DNA of 64,000 nucleotides from Hyphomicrobiales bacterium (GCA_900471515.1 UCFC01000030.1:98948-162947), one strand, 5' to 3'. Counted from the stretch's first letter, positions 33,876 to 43,418 are shown. Notes: a model not told the origin generated them from the sequence alone. A program made the numbers and translations.

Positions 33876-34535
33876 ATGGAAGCATCCTCCTTCAGACGAC
33901 AGGCCGCCGGACGGGCCTATGATTTTCTGCCGCCGGAGCGGGCTATCCGCCAACCCCGCCGCATGCCGCGCAGGGACGATGTTGCAGATGCCGAGTTCGT
34001 TGTCGTCGGCAAGCTGCGGCCACAGGGCGCATCTGCCGGTACCCGCGATCATAACGACAACCGCCGTCGTGGCGTCCCGCCGGCGACCCGGCCTCCGATC
34101 CTGCTTGCCATGGCGGCAGCGGTCGTTCGTGGCGCGGAGGCCTGGTTGCAGCAGGCTTCACTGCGGAGCTTTGCGGCGCTGGTTCTTTCGCTTTTCGTAC
34201 TGGTCTTCGGGCTTGCCGGCGGATTTTCGGGATTTTCGGAGGGCGGAGCCTCACCGGCCGCTGCGCTGCACTTCTCGCATGTGACGATTACGCCGCGCGA
34301 CGCCAACGGCATGCGCATCCTGCTGATCAACGGCATCATCGAGAATGACAGCGGCGTCACGCAATCTGTGCGGCCCATTCGCGCCGATCTCATTGCCGAC
34401 GAGCGGCTGACTGCGAGCATCGTCATCGCGCCGCCGACGGATGCCATTTATGCCGGCCAGAGCCGTGGCTTTTCGGCGCGCCTGCAGCATGCCGGCGGCA
34501 AGGTGCCGGAGGTCCGGCTTTCCTTCATGCCTTGA
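33876..34535 (+). CDS. conserved single-pass membrane protein, unknown function
   Basis: 219 residues from ATG 33876 (MEASSFRRQAAGRAYD), with GAGAGG upstream. A basic, disordered cytosolic half, one transmembrane helix (about 98-118) and a periplasmic beta-rich domain: ALHFSHVTITPRDANGMRILLINGIIENDSG and SRGFSARLQHAG. The layout (cytosolic basic tail, helix, FxxHV...NGxIxN domain) resembles DUF3426-type proteins, a weak match. Divergent from ftsE. Nearest neighbours suggest a cell-envelope role, not proven. Confidence 0.65.
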   Translation: MEASSFRRQAAGRAYDFLPPERAIRQPRRMPRRDDVADAEFVVVGKLRPQGASAGTRDHNDNRRRGVPPATRPPILLAMAAAVVRGAEAWLQQASLRSFAALVLSLFVLVFGLAGGFSGFSEGGASPAAALHFSHVTITPRDANGMRILLINGIIENDSGVTQSVRPIRADLIADERLTASIVIAPPTDAIYAGQSRGFSARLQHAGGKVPEVRLSFMP

Positions 34536-34645
34536 GCGTCAGGAGACGTTTTTAGGTGGGCGGCCGGAAAAACCGGTCCTTCCGGGGTGTTTCGCCGGGA
34601 TTAATGTGCTAACGGCTACCCTTCATTTTTACGGAGCAAGCCCTT

Positions 34646-35188
34646 ATGCCTGTCGTGCGCGGAAAAAACATCGAGCCGCTCTTTACTGCCGAGCAGATCG
34701 CCGAGCGCAACCATTCCATGGCGCAGCAGATCGCGGCCGGCCCGACGAAGGACCTGCTGGTCATTGCCGTGCTCAAGGGCTCCTTCATCTTTGCGGCCGA
34801 CCTGCTGCGCGCCCTGCACGATACGGGCCTTGCCCCCGAGGTGGAGTTCATCACGCTCTCGAGCTATGGTACGGGCACGGTTTCGCAGGGCGTGCGCATC
34901 GTCAAGGATATCGACAGCGACGTGAAGGACCGCGATGTCCTGCTGATCGACGACATCCTCGAATCCGGCCGTACGCTGCGGTTTGCCAAGGAACTGCTCT
35001 ACGAGCGCGGCGCGCGCAACGTGACGATCGCCGTGCTGCTCGACAAGCGCGTCAAGCGCAAGGAGGAACTGGAAGCGGATTATGTCGGCTTCGAATGCCC
35101 CGATTATTTCGTCGTCGGTTACGGCATGGATGTCGCCTATGCCTTCCGCGAACTGCCCTTCGTCGGCGTGGTTACCGGCGACGCCTGA
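34646..35188 (+). CDS. hpt: hypoxanthine phosphoribosyltransferase
   Basis: 180 residues. The PRPP-binding loop is LLIDDILESGRT (99-110), with LKGSFIFAADLLRAL and EFITLSSYGTGT for pyrophosphate and base contacts. It salvages hypoxanthine (and perhaps guanine) to the nucleotide. Ends in VVTGDA. Cytoplasmic. Intergenic to cpdR is about 120 bases with a TTAACC half site at about 35214. Confidence 0.93.
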   Translation: MPVVRGKNIEPLFTAEQIAERNHSMAQQIAAGPTKDLLVIAVLKGSFIFAADLLRALHDTGLAPEVEFITLSSYGTGTVSQGVRIVKDIDSDVKDRDVLLIDDILESGRTLRFAKELLYERGARNVTIAVLLDKRVKRKEELEADYVGFECPDYFVVGYGMDVAYAFRELPFVGVVTGDA

Positions 35189-35307
35189 GGCGTGCTGCTT
35201 CAAGACGGCTTGTTAACCATTCCGTCGATCGGCCCGACATGTTTACCGATCGCTAGGGAACCGCATGCGATCTCCGTCGCGGGGCATGACGACGGAGCAA
35301 TGCACAG

Positions 35308-35667
35308 ATGGCAAAAATTCTGATCACGGAAGACGAGGATTCCCTTCGTACTTTCGTAGCCCGGGCACTACGCCTTGACGGTCATGAGACCGATGAAGCC
35401 GCCGATGGGGCGGAAGGGCTGGAAAAGCTGAAAGGCGGCAGCTACGACCTGCTGCTTTCCGATATCCGCATGCCGGTCATGGACGGCATCGAACTGGCGC
35501 ATCAGGCGAAAGACGCCTTTCCGGCGCTGAAAATCCTGCTGATGACAGGTTATGCCGAACAGCGCGAACGGGCCGACGACCTCGCTGAAAAGATCATCGA
35601 TGTCGTGCCGAAACCGTTTGCCCTGCCGGATATCCGCAAGGCCGTGGCGAGAGCGCTGGTCGCCTGA
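35308..35667 (+). CDS. cpdR: single-domain response regulator CpdR
   Basis: 119 residues, a receiver domain alone. Acidic pocket EDED (8-11), phospho-acceptor D52 (LLSDIRMPVMDG), threonine T80 (LLMTGYAE) and lysine K102 (VPKPF) are in place. The sequence (MAKILITEDEDSLRTF, DDLAEKIIDVVPKPFALPDIR) is CpdR-like. In Caulobacter and Sinorhizobium, unphosphorylated CpdR targets ClpXP to the pole to degrade CtrA and other factors, and the CckA-ChpT relay controls it. Confidence 0.92.
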   Translation: MAKILITEDEDSLRTFVARALRLDGHETDEAADGAEGLEKLKGGSYDLLLSDIRMPVMDGIELAHQAKDAFPALKILLMTGYAEQRERADDLAEKIIDVVPKPFALPDIRKAVARALVA

Positions 35668-35678
35668 CATTGTGGCGC

Positions 35679-35698
35679 GGCGTGCCTCAAGGCACGCC
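35679..35698. terminator. hairpin between cpdR and the convergent TIGR02302 gene
   Basis: GGCGTGCC-TCAA-GGCACGCC is a perfect 8-bp stem with a tetraloop. It lies between two convergent stops and could end transcripts in both directions. T tracts are weak. Confidence 0.5.
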
Positions 35699-35720
35699 AA
35701 CTGCCCACTTTCCCTCGATA

Positions 35721-38345
35721 TCACTGAATATCCAGCAGCCGTTCGAGATACTGACGCTCGATCGCCTGGGTCGGATTGTTGCCGAGCTTTTCACGGATCG
35801 CGTCCAGGATCTCCCGGGCGCGCTGAACATCGATCTCGTCGGGTATTTTCACATCGTTGTTCATGTCAGCCCCGTCGGTCTGACGCAGGCGGCCGAGCGG
35901 ATCGCGACCGTTCTGGTTGCCCTGGCCAAGCTGGCCGTTCGGGCCTTGCTGTCCCTGCTGGCCCTGTTGGGCCTGCATCATCTGGTTCATCATGTCACGT
36001 GCGCCCTGGCGCAGGGCCTCGAGAGCCCGTCCCTGGCCTTCAACGGCGCTGCTGCCGTTGCCCTGGCCGAGGTCACGGCCGGCGCCCTCCATTTCGCGCT
36101 GTGCCTGACCGAAGCCTTCGCCCGGCTTCATGCCCATGTCGCCAAGGCTTTTCTGCAGTTCCTGCAACTGCTTGCCGAGCGCATCCTGCTGGCCACGAAG
36201 CTGTTTCAGTGCTTCGCGCAGTTGCTCGGCCGTCATCTGGTCGCCGGGCTGCTGGCCTTGCTCCTGCTGGCCCTGCTGTTGCTGCTGGCCATCCTCGCCC
36301 GGCATCATGTCGTCCATGCCGGGGTCGCCGCGCTGCATGCGGTCGCGAAGCTGCTGGTCGAGGCGGAACGTCTCGTCCATCAGTTTCTGCTGGTCGCGCA
36401 GGATCTGGCCGAGCTTGTTCATCTGCTGGGTGAGCTGGCTGTTTTCCTGCTGCTGCTGACCGCGTTGCGGGCGAGCCGTCTGCAGGTTGTTCATCAGCCT
36501 CTGGAGTTCGGAGAGCATCTGCTGGGCGGCATCGCGATTGCCCGACCGGGCCAGGTTTTCAATCTGGTCCATCATGCGCTGCAGATCCTGCTGGCGCAGG
36601 AAATTCTGAGCGTTCTGGTTCGGCTGCATCGGCATGTTCTGCAGGCGCTCCGCAAGCTCGTTCATATAGTCCTGCATTGCCTTGCGCAGCTCGTCCATCA
36701 GCTTCTTGATTTCGGCATCCGAAGCATTGCGGTTCAGCGCGTCGGCGAGGTTCTGCTGAGCGTCGCGCAGCCGCCGTTCGGCAAGCGAAAGATCGCCCTC
36801 CTCAATGCCGAGGGCGATTTCCCAGAGATATTGGGCCGTATCCTTGAGCTGCTCATCGGCCCTGGCGAGCTTCATGCGCGCGAGCGCGGATTCGATCAGC
36901 AGGTAGTGGGTGGTGTTGGGAATCGTCTCCTCGGGCCGGATCGTCACGGCTTCGTTGAGTGCGATGGCCTCGGGCATCCTGCGGGTATCGAGAGCAAAGG
37001 TCTGGCGCTCCTCGGCGACAGCTGCCGCCAGTGGTTCGCTGAAGGGGCGTGACGGCATGACCATCTCATAAGGCGGGCTGCGGCCCGTCTGTCCGGCGGC
37101 ATCCTTGGCGACGAGGGTGATGCGCACACGCTTGCCGGCCAGCGGATGTTCGGTCAGGTTCTTGCTCGTCAGGCCCTTGCCGTCACGCGCGTTGCGGCGC
37201 GGAATGTCCAGCCGGAAATCCGGCAGAGGATAGAGCGGCGTTGCGGCGGGATCGGATTCGACCGGCACGATCTCGGCATGGGCTTCCTGCACGCCGTAAT
37301 CGTCCTTCACCGTGAAGCCGATTTCCAGAGCGCCGTTGACGGCGCGGCGGGGCATGCCGTCGAAGGCAATTTCCGGCGCCTTGTCGGGCAGCACCTCAAA
37401 ATTCCAGGTGCGGCCGTTTGCCTGCAGTGCGCCATTCTCCTCGAGCTTCATGATGTGCGTCTGCGCCGTCGGCTGCGGTGCGGCCGGCGTGCCCGAAGCC
37501 TGTTCGGTATTGGTACCCGTCGCCTGCTGCGGCCGGGTGTCGTCCTGCACCGCGATTTCCTGGCTCTGGCCACCGGCCTTCCTGAACAGCACCTTCTCGG
37601 TCGACTGGCCGCCGCTGACACGCACCGTCAGACTGGAAAACTGCGGAACGCCGATCGGCGCCTGTTCGCTGCCGTCGGCTGTCAGATAGATCGGCGCGCG
37701 GCCGGTATAGGCCGGTGGCGTCACCCATGCATCGACGCGTACGGACGGATTGCTCGTAATCTGTGCGGGCGCGGGCTGAAACGCATCGGCGAGCGTGCCG
37801 CCGTTGATCGACAGCGAATAGGCGAAAGCCGTGACGACAAGCAGCGCCGGAACGGCACGCAGGGCGAAGCGGTCGTGCCGGGCGATATCGGGGCGCGGCA
37901 GGCCGGCATCCAATATCGCGATCTTCTGTGCCATGCGCATCTGGTGTTCGCGCCACAGGGCGCGGGAGAATGGCGTATCGAAGGCGGGCTCATCTTCCTG
38001 TACCATGACCGGCTGATGCGCCAGGCCGTTGCGCGCTTCCAGCATACGGTCGGCATCGGCCACCTGTGGCCAGCGAAGATTGCGGAACGGCAGCAGGCAA
38101 ACAAGGAAGCTGGCGGCAAAGGCGACCAGGAGGATGACGCGCAGCCAGTCAGGCACGATGCGGAAGAAGCCGAACCAGGAAACCGACAGATAAATCGCGA
38201 TGACGGAAAGAGCAGGCACCAGCAGCGGAAGAACCTGCTCGGCAAACAGCACGATCCGGGCCAGGAAACGTTTTGCCGCCACCAGCCGCGCCAGAGAGGG
38301 TTGAAGCGCGAATGCGCCTTTCTTCTGCCTTGCGGGGCTTGTCAT
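35721..38345 (-). CDS. TIGR02302 / DUF4175 family membrane protein
   Basis: 874 residues from ATG 38345 (MTSPARQKKGAFALQPS); the frame is open 30 residues further. Two or three N-terminal transmembrane helices, a further helix near residue 185 (VPALLVVTAFAYSLSING), a periplasmic middle (VRVDAWVTPPAYTGR), and a long C-terminal helical region very rich in glutamine, methionine and asparagine (QQQQQGQQEQGQQPGD). This is typical of the alphaproteobacterial TIGR02302 proteins of unknown role. Low-complexity Q-runs make its translated end compositionally unusual. Confidence 0.85.
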   Translation of the reverse strand: MTSPARQKKGAFALQPSLARLVAAKRFLARIVLFAEQVLPLLVPALSVIAIYLSVSWFGFFRIVPDWLRVILLVAFAASFLVCLLPFRNLRWPQVADADRMLEARNGLAHQPVMVQEDEPAFDTPFSRALWREHQMRMAQKIAILDAGLPRPDIARHDRFALRAVPALLVVTAFAYSLSINGGTLADAFQPAPAQITSNPSVRVDAWVTPPAYTGRAPIYLTADGSEQAPIGVPQFSSLTVRVSGGQSTEKVLFRKAGGQSQEIAVQDDTRPQQATGTNTEQASGTPAAPQPTAQTHIMKLEENGALQANGRTWNFEVLPDKAPEIAFDGMPRRAVNGALEIGFTVKDDYGVQEAHAEIVPVESDPAATPLYPLPDFRLDIPRRNARDGKGLTSKNLTEHPLAGKRVRITLVAKDAAGQTGRSPPYEMVMPSRPFSEPLAAAVAEERQTFALDTRRMPEAIALNEAVTIRPEETIPNTTHYLLIESALARMKLARADEQLKDTAQYLWEIALGIEEGDLSLAERRLRDAQQNLADALNRNASDAEIKKLMDELRKAMQDYMNELAERLQNMPMQPNQNAQNFLRQQDLQRMMDQIENLARSGNRDAAQQMLSELQRLMNNLQTARPQRGQQQQENSQLTQQMNKLGQILRDQQKLMDETFRLDQQLRDRMQRGDPGMDDMMPGEDGQQQQQGQQEQGQQPGDQMTAEQLREALKQLRGQQDALGKQLQELQKSLGDMGMKPGEGFGQAQREMEGAGRDLGQGNGSSAVEGQGRALEALRQGARDMMNQMMQAQQGQQGQQGPNGQLGQGNQNGRDPLGRLRQTDGADMNNDVKIPDEIDVQRAREILDAIREKLGNNPTQAIERQYLERLLDIQ

Positions 38346-38513
38346 CAATCCGGTCTCCGCGATCTGGCGTTCAGGGAACAGAGGGCGCTTCCGGCGATTG
38401 CTGGGCAATACGCTCACGAAAGAAAAGGATAACACTCTTTGTGGCGAAGGCGAGGGCGAGCACCGGTCAATACCGGTTTTTCGTGTGTGGTCGCCAAAAA
38501 GTGATTGCGACTT

Positions 38514-39782
38514 TTAGTCCAGCCAAGCCGGGAGGGAATCGAGACCGATCAGCTCGGAATAGGTGCGGCGGGGCCGGATCACATGGAATTCGTCGCCCTT
38601 GACCAGGACTTCGGGCACCAGCAGGCGGCTATTGTAGGTGCCGGCCTGGACCGCGCCATAGGCGCCTGCGGTGCCGACTGCCAGAAGATCGCCCGGTTTC
38701 GGGGTCGCCATTTCGCGGTCGAGCGCGAGATAGTCGCCTGTCTCGCAGACGGGGCCGACGACATCGGCACGGATGCGCGGCGCGCTGGCGGCCGAAATCA
38801 CGACCGGGCGGATCTCATGATAGGCCTCATACAGCGTCGGGCGGATGAGGTCGTTCATCGCGCCGTCGACGATCACAAAGGTCTTTTCGCCACCATCCTT
38901 CACGTAGATGACCTCGGTCACGAGAATGCCGGCATTGCCGACGATCAGGCGGCCCGGCTCGGTAACGATCGTGCAGTTGAGGGCGCGAAGCTGGTTCTTG
39001 ACGACCGCGGCATAGGCGTCCGGCAGGGGTGGCGGGTCGTTGTCGTCTCTATAGGGGATGCCGAGGCCGCCGCCGATATCGACATGGTGGATGGAGTGGC
39101 CGTCGGCACGCAGCGTGTTGACGAGATCGTGCAACAGCTTGAAGGCATCGTCGAAGGGCTGCAGCTTGGTGATCTGGCTGCCGATATGCATGTCGATGCC
39201 GGTCACTTCGATGCCGGGCAGGCTGGCGGCGCGGGCATAGATGGCGCGGGCGCGCTCCCAGGAGATGCCGAACTTGTTTTCCTTCTTGCCCGTCGAAATT
39301 TTCGCGTGGGTGCGGGCATCGACATCGGGATTGATGCGGAAGGAAACGGGCGCCTTTTTGCCGGCGCGCATGGCGCGCTGGTTGAGGACTTCGAGTTCCG
39401 GTTCGGATTCGACGTTGAAGCAGTAGATGCCGGCTTCCAGCGCATAGTCCATCTCGTGCGGCGTCTTGCCGACGCCGGAAAACATGATGCGGTTGGCGGG
39501 AACGCCCGCGGCGAGCGCGCGGCGCAGCTCGCCTTCGGAAACCACGTCGATGCCGGCGCCGAGCCGGCCGAGCGTCTTCAGCACGGCCTGGTTCGAATTC
39601 GCCTTCATTGCGTAGCAGACCATGGAATCGACATCGCCGAAGGCTTCGGCGAAGACCCGGTAGTGGCGTTCGAGCGTGGCTGTCGAATAGACGTAGAAGG
39701 GCGTGCCCACGGCCTTGGCAATCTCGGGAACGGGAACGTTCTCGGCGTAGAGAATGCCGTCACGATACTCAAAGTGGTTCAC
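38514..39782 (-). CDS. lysA: diaminopimelate decarboxylase
   Basis: 422 residues. PLP lysine K60 in VCYAMKANSNQ, the glycine loop GGGLGIPY for phosphate, and the C-terminal EPGRLIVGNAG, CETGDYLALDR and GAYGAVQAGTYN. It decarboxylates meso-diaminopimelate to lysine, the last step of lysine synthesis. 12 bases after the small lipoprotein gene, so in the argH-lipoprotein-lysA transcript common in alphaproteobacteria. Confidence 0.95.
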   Translation of the reverse strand: MNHFEYRDGILYAENVPVPEIAKAVGTPFYVYSTATLERHYRVFAEAFGDVDSMVCYAMKANSNQAVLKTLGRLGAGIDVVSEGELRRALAAGVPANRIMFSGVGKTPHEMDYALEAGIYCFNVESEPELEVLNQRAMRAGKKAPVSFRINPDVDARTHAKISTGKKENKFGISWERARAIYARAASLPGIEVTGIDMHIGSQITKLQPFDDAFKLLHDLVNTLRADGHSIHHVDIGGGLGIPYRDDNDPPPLPDAYAAVVKNQLRALNCTIVTEPGRLIVGNAGILVTEVIYVKDGGEKTFVIVDGAMNDLIRPTLYEAYHEIRPVVISAASAPRIRADVVGPVCETGDYLALDREMATPKPGDLLAVGTAGAYGAVQAGTYNSRLLVPEVLVKGDEFHVIRPRRTYSELIGLDSLPAWLD

Positions 39783-39794
39783 GGACGTCGCGCC

Positions 39795-39989
39795 TTAGAG
39801 AAGGGGATCGAGAACGAAAGGCTTGTCGACGGTACCCGGCTGTTTCGTCGGCTTGGAAATGTCGCCGCCCTTCGTGGCGTTGGCGCTCGGCGGGTCGAGA
39901 TCACCCTTGCGGCCGCATCCGGCAACGGCAAGGCCGATGACGGCAAAAACCACCGTAAGGCGGATGAAATGCGGCAAGCTCGTCTGCAT
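39795..39989 (-). CDS. LptM-like small lipoprotein (YifL family)
   Basis: 64 residues from ATG 39989 (MQTSLPHFIRLTVVF), with GAGG upstream. A signal sequence ends at the lipobox VAGC, and the mature start CGRKGDLDPP is the family hallmark. LptM supports disulfide maturation of the LPS-transport protein LptD in E. coli. The gene is nested between argH and lysA as in many Proteobacteria. The tail is proline/lysine-rich. Confidence 0.85.
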   Translation of the reverse strand: MQTSLPHFIRLTVVFAVIGLAVAGCGRKGDLDPPSANATKGGDISKPTKQPGTVDKPFVLDPLL

Positions 39990-40081
39990 GGATATCCTCA
40001 TATCGGGCACTGGGCGGGCACTGACTGGCACTTTCATAGCGAAGTTTATCAGCCTTGTGCACCCCGATTGTTGAAGCCTGG

Positions 40082-40110
40082 TCCCCGGCGCATTTGCTGT
40101 CCGCCGGGGA
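40082..40110 (-). terminator. GC-rich hairpin after argH
   Basis: TCCCCGGCG and CGCCGGGGA pair perfectly (9 bp) with an 11-base loop, seven bases past the argH stop. No T tract follows on the minus strand, so it may only slow or process the argH-lysA transcript. Confidence 0.4.
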
Positions 40111-40116
40111 AATGCG

Positions 40117-41520
40117 TCAGTTGCGGGCGCGCCAATAGGCGATCTGCTTCCTGACTTCGGAAGGCGCCGTTCCGCCGAAGCTCTTGCGGCTTGCAACCGA
40201 AGCCTCGACCGTCAGCACGTCATAGACCTTCTCGGTGATGGCCGGGTTGATCGCCTGAAGATCGGCGAGCGGAAGTTCGGCGAGATCGCAGCCCCTGCTT
40301 TCGGCAAGGGCCACGGCGCGGCCCGTCACATGGTGCGCGTCGCGGAAGGGAAGCCCTGCCTCGCGTACCAGCCAGTCGGCGAGATCGGTCGCGGTCGAAT
40401 AGCCGGAGCCGGCCGCCGCCTTCATTCTCGTCGTGTTGACCGTCATGTCGCGGACCATGCCGGTCATGGCGGCAATTGCCAGTTCCAGGCTTTCGGCGGC
40501 GTCGAAAACCTGTTCCTTGTCTTCCTGCATGTCCTTGGAATAGGCGAGCGGCAGGCCCTTCATGATCGTCAAAAGGGCGATCAGCGAGCCGTTGATACGG
40601 CCGGTCTTGGCGCGCACCAGCTCGGCTGCGTCCGGGTTTTTCTTCTGCGGCATGATCGAGGAGCCGGTCGAGAAGGCGTCGGAAAGGCGCACGAAGCCGA
40701 ATTGCGGCGTCGACCAGATGACGATCTCTTCTGCCAGGCGCGACAGGTGCACGGCGCAGATCGCGGCAATTGCGAGGAATTCGATCGCGAAGTCGCGATC
40801 CGAGACCGTGTCGATCGAATTGCGGGTCGGCTCGCGGAAGCCGAGCGCCTTGGCCGTCATGTGGCGGTCGATCGGATAGCCGGTGCCGGCGAGTGCGGCC
40901 GCACCGATCGGGCTTTCGTCCAGATGTTCGATCGCATGGCGCACGCGCGAGCGGTCGCGGCCGAACATTTCCACATAGGCCATGCAATGATGGCCGAAAG
41001 TGACCGGCTGGGCGGTCTGCAGATGGGTGAAGCCGGGCATGACGCTGTCTGCATGTTCCTCGGCGCGATCGAGGAAAGCCGCGATCAGGTCCGTCAGCAT
41101 GGCCTCGGTCTTCTGCAGCTCTTCCTTGACCCAGAGGCGGAAGTCGAGCGCCACCTGATCGTTGCGCGAGCGGGCGGTGTGGAGACGACCGGCGGCCGGG
41201 CCGATCAGGGTCGCCAGCCGGGCTTCGACATTCATATGGATGTCTTCGAGCTGGCGGGAAAACTCGAAGTTGCCGCTTTCGATTTCTGACAGGATCGTGT
41301 TTAGCCCGTGAACGATCTTGTCCTTATCGTCTGCTGAAATGATGCCTTGATGGGCGAGCATCGTGGCATGCGCGATCGAGCCGCGGATATCCTGGGCAAA
41401 CAGCTTCTTGTCGAAACCGATCGAGGCATTTATCTCCTCCATGATCGCATCGGGGCCGGAGGCGAAACGTCCGCCCCACATCTGGTTGGAGGATTTGGTG
41501 TCCGTCTTGTCCTCGGCCAT
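40117..41520 (-). CDS. argH: argininosuccinate lyase
   Basis: 467 residues from ATG 41520 (MAEDKTDTKSSNQMWGGRF). The fumarase/aspartase-superfamily signature GSSIMPQKKNPD is present, with TARSRNDQVALDFRLW and FTHLQTAQPVTFGHH. It splits argininosuccinate to arginine and fumarate. An upstream open frame crosses the divergent tlpA gene and is rejected. The start lies 26 bases from the tlpA start. Confidence 0.96.
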   Translation of the reverse strand: MAEDKTDTKSSNQMWGGRFASGPDAIMEEINASIGFDKKLFAQDIRGSIAHATMLAHQGIISADDKDKIVHGLNTILSEIESGNFEFSRQLEDIHMNVEARLATLIGPAAGRLHTARSRNDQVALDFRLWVKEELQKTEAMLTDLIAAFLDRAEEHADSVMPGFTHLQTAQPVTFGHHCMAYVEMFGRDRSRVRHAIEHLDESPIGAAALAGTGYPIDRHMTAKALGFREPTRNSIDTVSDRDFAIEFLAIAAICAVHLSRLAEEIVIWSTPQFGFVRLSDAFSTGSSIMPQKKNPDAAELVRAKTGRINGSLIALLTIMKGLPLAYSKDMQEDKEQVFDAAESLELAIAAMTGMVRDMTVNTTRMKAAAGSGYSTATDLADWLVREAGLPFRDAHHVTGRAVALAESRGCDLAELPLADLQAINPAITEKVYDVLTVEASVASRKSFGGTAPSEVRKQIAYWRARN

Positions 41521-41546
41521 GGAAGATGCCCGTCCTGGAGAATGAA

Positions 41547-42209
41547 ATGACGACGAAAAAACCTTTCGGCCTGCCGTCCGTGAAACTGATCGCAATCGCC
41601 GCCGTTGCAGGCGTTGTTGCCGGTGCGGCAGCGGTATACGTGAAGGAGACGGGCATTGGCAATGGCGTCGGTGATATGGCCTCGGCCGAATGCCCGCTGA
41701 CAAAGGAGCGCGCCGCCAATCTGAGCCCGCTCATGAAGGGCCAGGTTGCCGCCATGGTTGCTGCCAGCCAGCCGAAGAAACTTCAGACCGTCGCCTTCAA
41801 CGGTCCGGACGGCCAGCCGATGACGCTCGATCATTTTGCGGGCAAGACCGTGCTTCTCAATCTCTGGGCCACATGGTGCGTGCCCTGCCGCGAGGAGATG
41901 CCGGCGCTCAACGCATTGGAGAAGGAGATGGGCAGCGCCAAGTTCCAGGTCGTGCCCGTCAATATTGATAGTGGCGACGACGAGAAGCCGAAAGCCTTCC
42001 TCAGCGAAATCGGGGTCGATGCCCTGCAGCTCTACCGAGACAATACGATCGGTGTCTTCAACAGCCTGAAGAAAGAGGGCCTTGCCTTCGGCCTTCCGGT
42101 AACGCTGCTGCTCGATGACAAGGGCTGCCTGATCTCGGCCATGAACGGTCCCGCCGCCTGGGACAGCGAAGACGCCAAGGCGCTGATCAAGGGTGCCGTA
42201 GGCTCTTGA
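41547..42209 (+). CDS. tlpA: TlpA-type thiol:disulfide reductase
   Basis: 220 residues from ATG 41547 (MTTKKPFGLPSVKL), with GGAG upstream. N-terminal membrane anchor (about 12-32), then a thioredoxin domain with WATWCVPC (C111, C114) and the cis-proline GLPVT. Bradyrhizobium TlpA is a periplasmic reductase for cytochrome oxidase (CoxB, ScoI) biogenesis; extra cysteines in AECPLTKERA and DKGCLIS match that protein type. Divergent from argH. Confidence 0.9.
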   Translation: MTTKKPFGLPSVKLIAIAAVAGVVAGAAAVYVKETGIGNGVGDMASAECPLTKERAANLSPLMKGQVAAMVAASQPKKLQTVAFNGPDGQPMTLDHFAGKTVLLNLWATWCVPCREEMPALNALEKEMGSAKFQVVPVNIDSGDDEKPKAFLSEIGVDALQLYRDNTIGVFNSLKKEGLAFGLPVTLLLDDKGCLISAMNGPAAWDSEDAKALIKGAVGS

Positions 42210-42218
42210 GACCGGCGG

Positions 42219-42311
42219 TCAGGAATCGCCGGCGCCGCGAATGAGGAAGATGCCTGCAAGCCCGATCAGGACGCAGCATTGCAGCAGGAACATCGGCAAT
42301 TCGCTCGACAT
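42219..42311 (-). CDS. 30-aa single-helix membrane peptide
   Basis: ATG 42311 follows AAGGA at seven bases. The product begins MSSELPMFLLQ and is almost entirely one transmembrane helix (about 6-26), then a short polar tail ending GAGDS. It contains a CC pair within the helix. It is convergent with tlpA and 78 bases downstream of the hbd gene's stop. No family recognised. Too short for most gene finders. Confidence 0.5.
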   Translation of the reverse strand: MSSELPMFLLQCCVLIGLAGIFLIRGAGDS

Positions 42312-42388
42312 GGGGTTTTCCTTCCGTTGATCGCAAGGAAAGCATGTCGCGGACATTTGTTCCATTCGCCTTTTCAGGCGATCATCCC

Positions 42389-43270
42389 TCAGCGGGTCGG
42401 AACCGGGGTTTCACCGCGATAATCATAGAAGCCGCGGCCGGATTTGCGGCCGAGCCAGCCAGCTTCGACATATTTCACCAGCAGCGGGCAGGGGCGGTAC
42501 TTGCTGTCGGCAAGGCCGTCGTGCAGCACCTGCATGATCGACAGGCAGGTGTCGAGGCCAATGAAATCTGCAAGCTGCAGCGGTCCCATCGGGTGGTTGG
42601 CGCCAAGCCTCATGGCCGTGTCGATGGCATCGACCGTGCCGACGCCTTCATAGAGCGTATAGATCGCTTCGTTGATCATCGGCAGCAGGATGCGGTTGAC
42701 GATGAAGGCCGGGAAATCCTCGGCCACCGTCACCGTCTTTTCCAGCGATGCGACGAATTCCTTGGCGGCGGAGAAGGTCGTTTCTTCGGTGGCAATGCCG
42801 CGCACCAGTTCCACGAGTTTCATGACCGGCACCGGATTCATGAAATGGATGCCCATGAAGCGCTCGGCACGGTCGGTCGCAGCCGCCAGACGGGTGATCG
42901 ACAGCGAGGACGTGTTGGTGGCAAGGATCGCTTCCGGTTTCAGAACCGGACAGACCTGCGCATAGATCTTGCGCTTGACGCTTTCATCCTCGGTCGCCGC
43001 TTCGATGACGAGGTCGGAGGGGGCAAGGTCGTTGATGTCAGCCGAACCGGTGATGCGCGAAAGCGCCGCGCTGCGCTCTGCATCGGTCATCTTGCCGTTC
43101 GTCACCTGCCGGGCAAAATTGCCGTTGATGGTGGCAAGGCCGGACTCGATGCGATCCTGCGACAGGTCGTAAATGTGAACCTTGTATCCTGCGGCGGCCG
43201 AAACATGCGCGATGCCACAGCCCATCTGGCCCGCACCGATGATACCAATATTCTTCAACACCGCGCTCAT
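42389..43270 (-). CDS. hbd: 3-hydroxybutyryl-CoA dehydrogenase
   Basis: 293 residues from ATG 43270 (MSAVLKNIGIIGAGQMG). NAD-binding GAGQMGCGIAHVSA, catalytic-site segment MGIHFMNPVPVMKLVE, and C-terminal domain AMRLGANHPMGPLQLADFIGLD are typical of 3-hydroxyacyl-CoA dehydrogenases. It oxidises (S)-3-hydroxybutyryl-CoA in fatty-acid or polyhydroxybutyrate-related metabolism. It lies after etfA on the same strand, in the usual rhizobial etfB-etfA-hbd cluster. Confidence 0.93.
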   Translation of the reverse strand: MSAVLKNIGIIGAGQMGCGIAHVSAAAGYKVHIYDLSQDRIESGLATINGNFARQVTNGKMTDAERSAALSRITGSADINDLAPSDLVIEAATEDESVKRKIYAQVCPVLKPEAILATNTSSLSITRLAAATDRAERFMGIHFMNPVPVMKLVELVRGIATEETTFSAAKEFVASLEKTVTVAEDFPAFIVNRILLPMINEAIYTLYEGVGTVDAIDTAMRLGANHPMGPLQLADFIGLDTCLSIMQVLHDGLADSKYRPCPLLVKYVEAGWLGRKSGRGFYDYRGETPVPTR

Positions 43271-43418
43271 CTCCAACCCCCGCCCGGCATACGCCCCCGC
43301 GCTGCCGGTATTTTTATATGAAATTGCCGGACGAAAGATCGCCCGGCAAAAAGTAGTAGACCGATAGAAGACAATTTTCCAGTCATTCGCAAGTGCGAAA
43401 AGAAGGCAATATGCCCGA

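Noticed and set aside
36230..36480. Simple-sequence repeat/CRISPR-like array
   Set aside because: The repetition is the glutamine-rich coding region of the TIGR02302 protein, with irregular units and no spacers.
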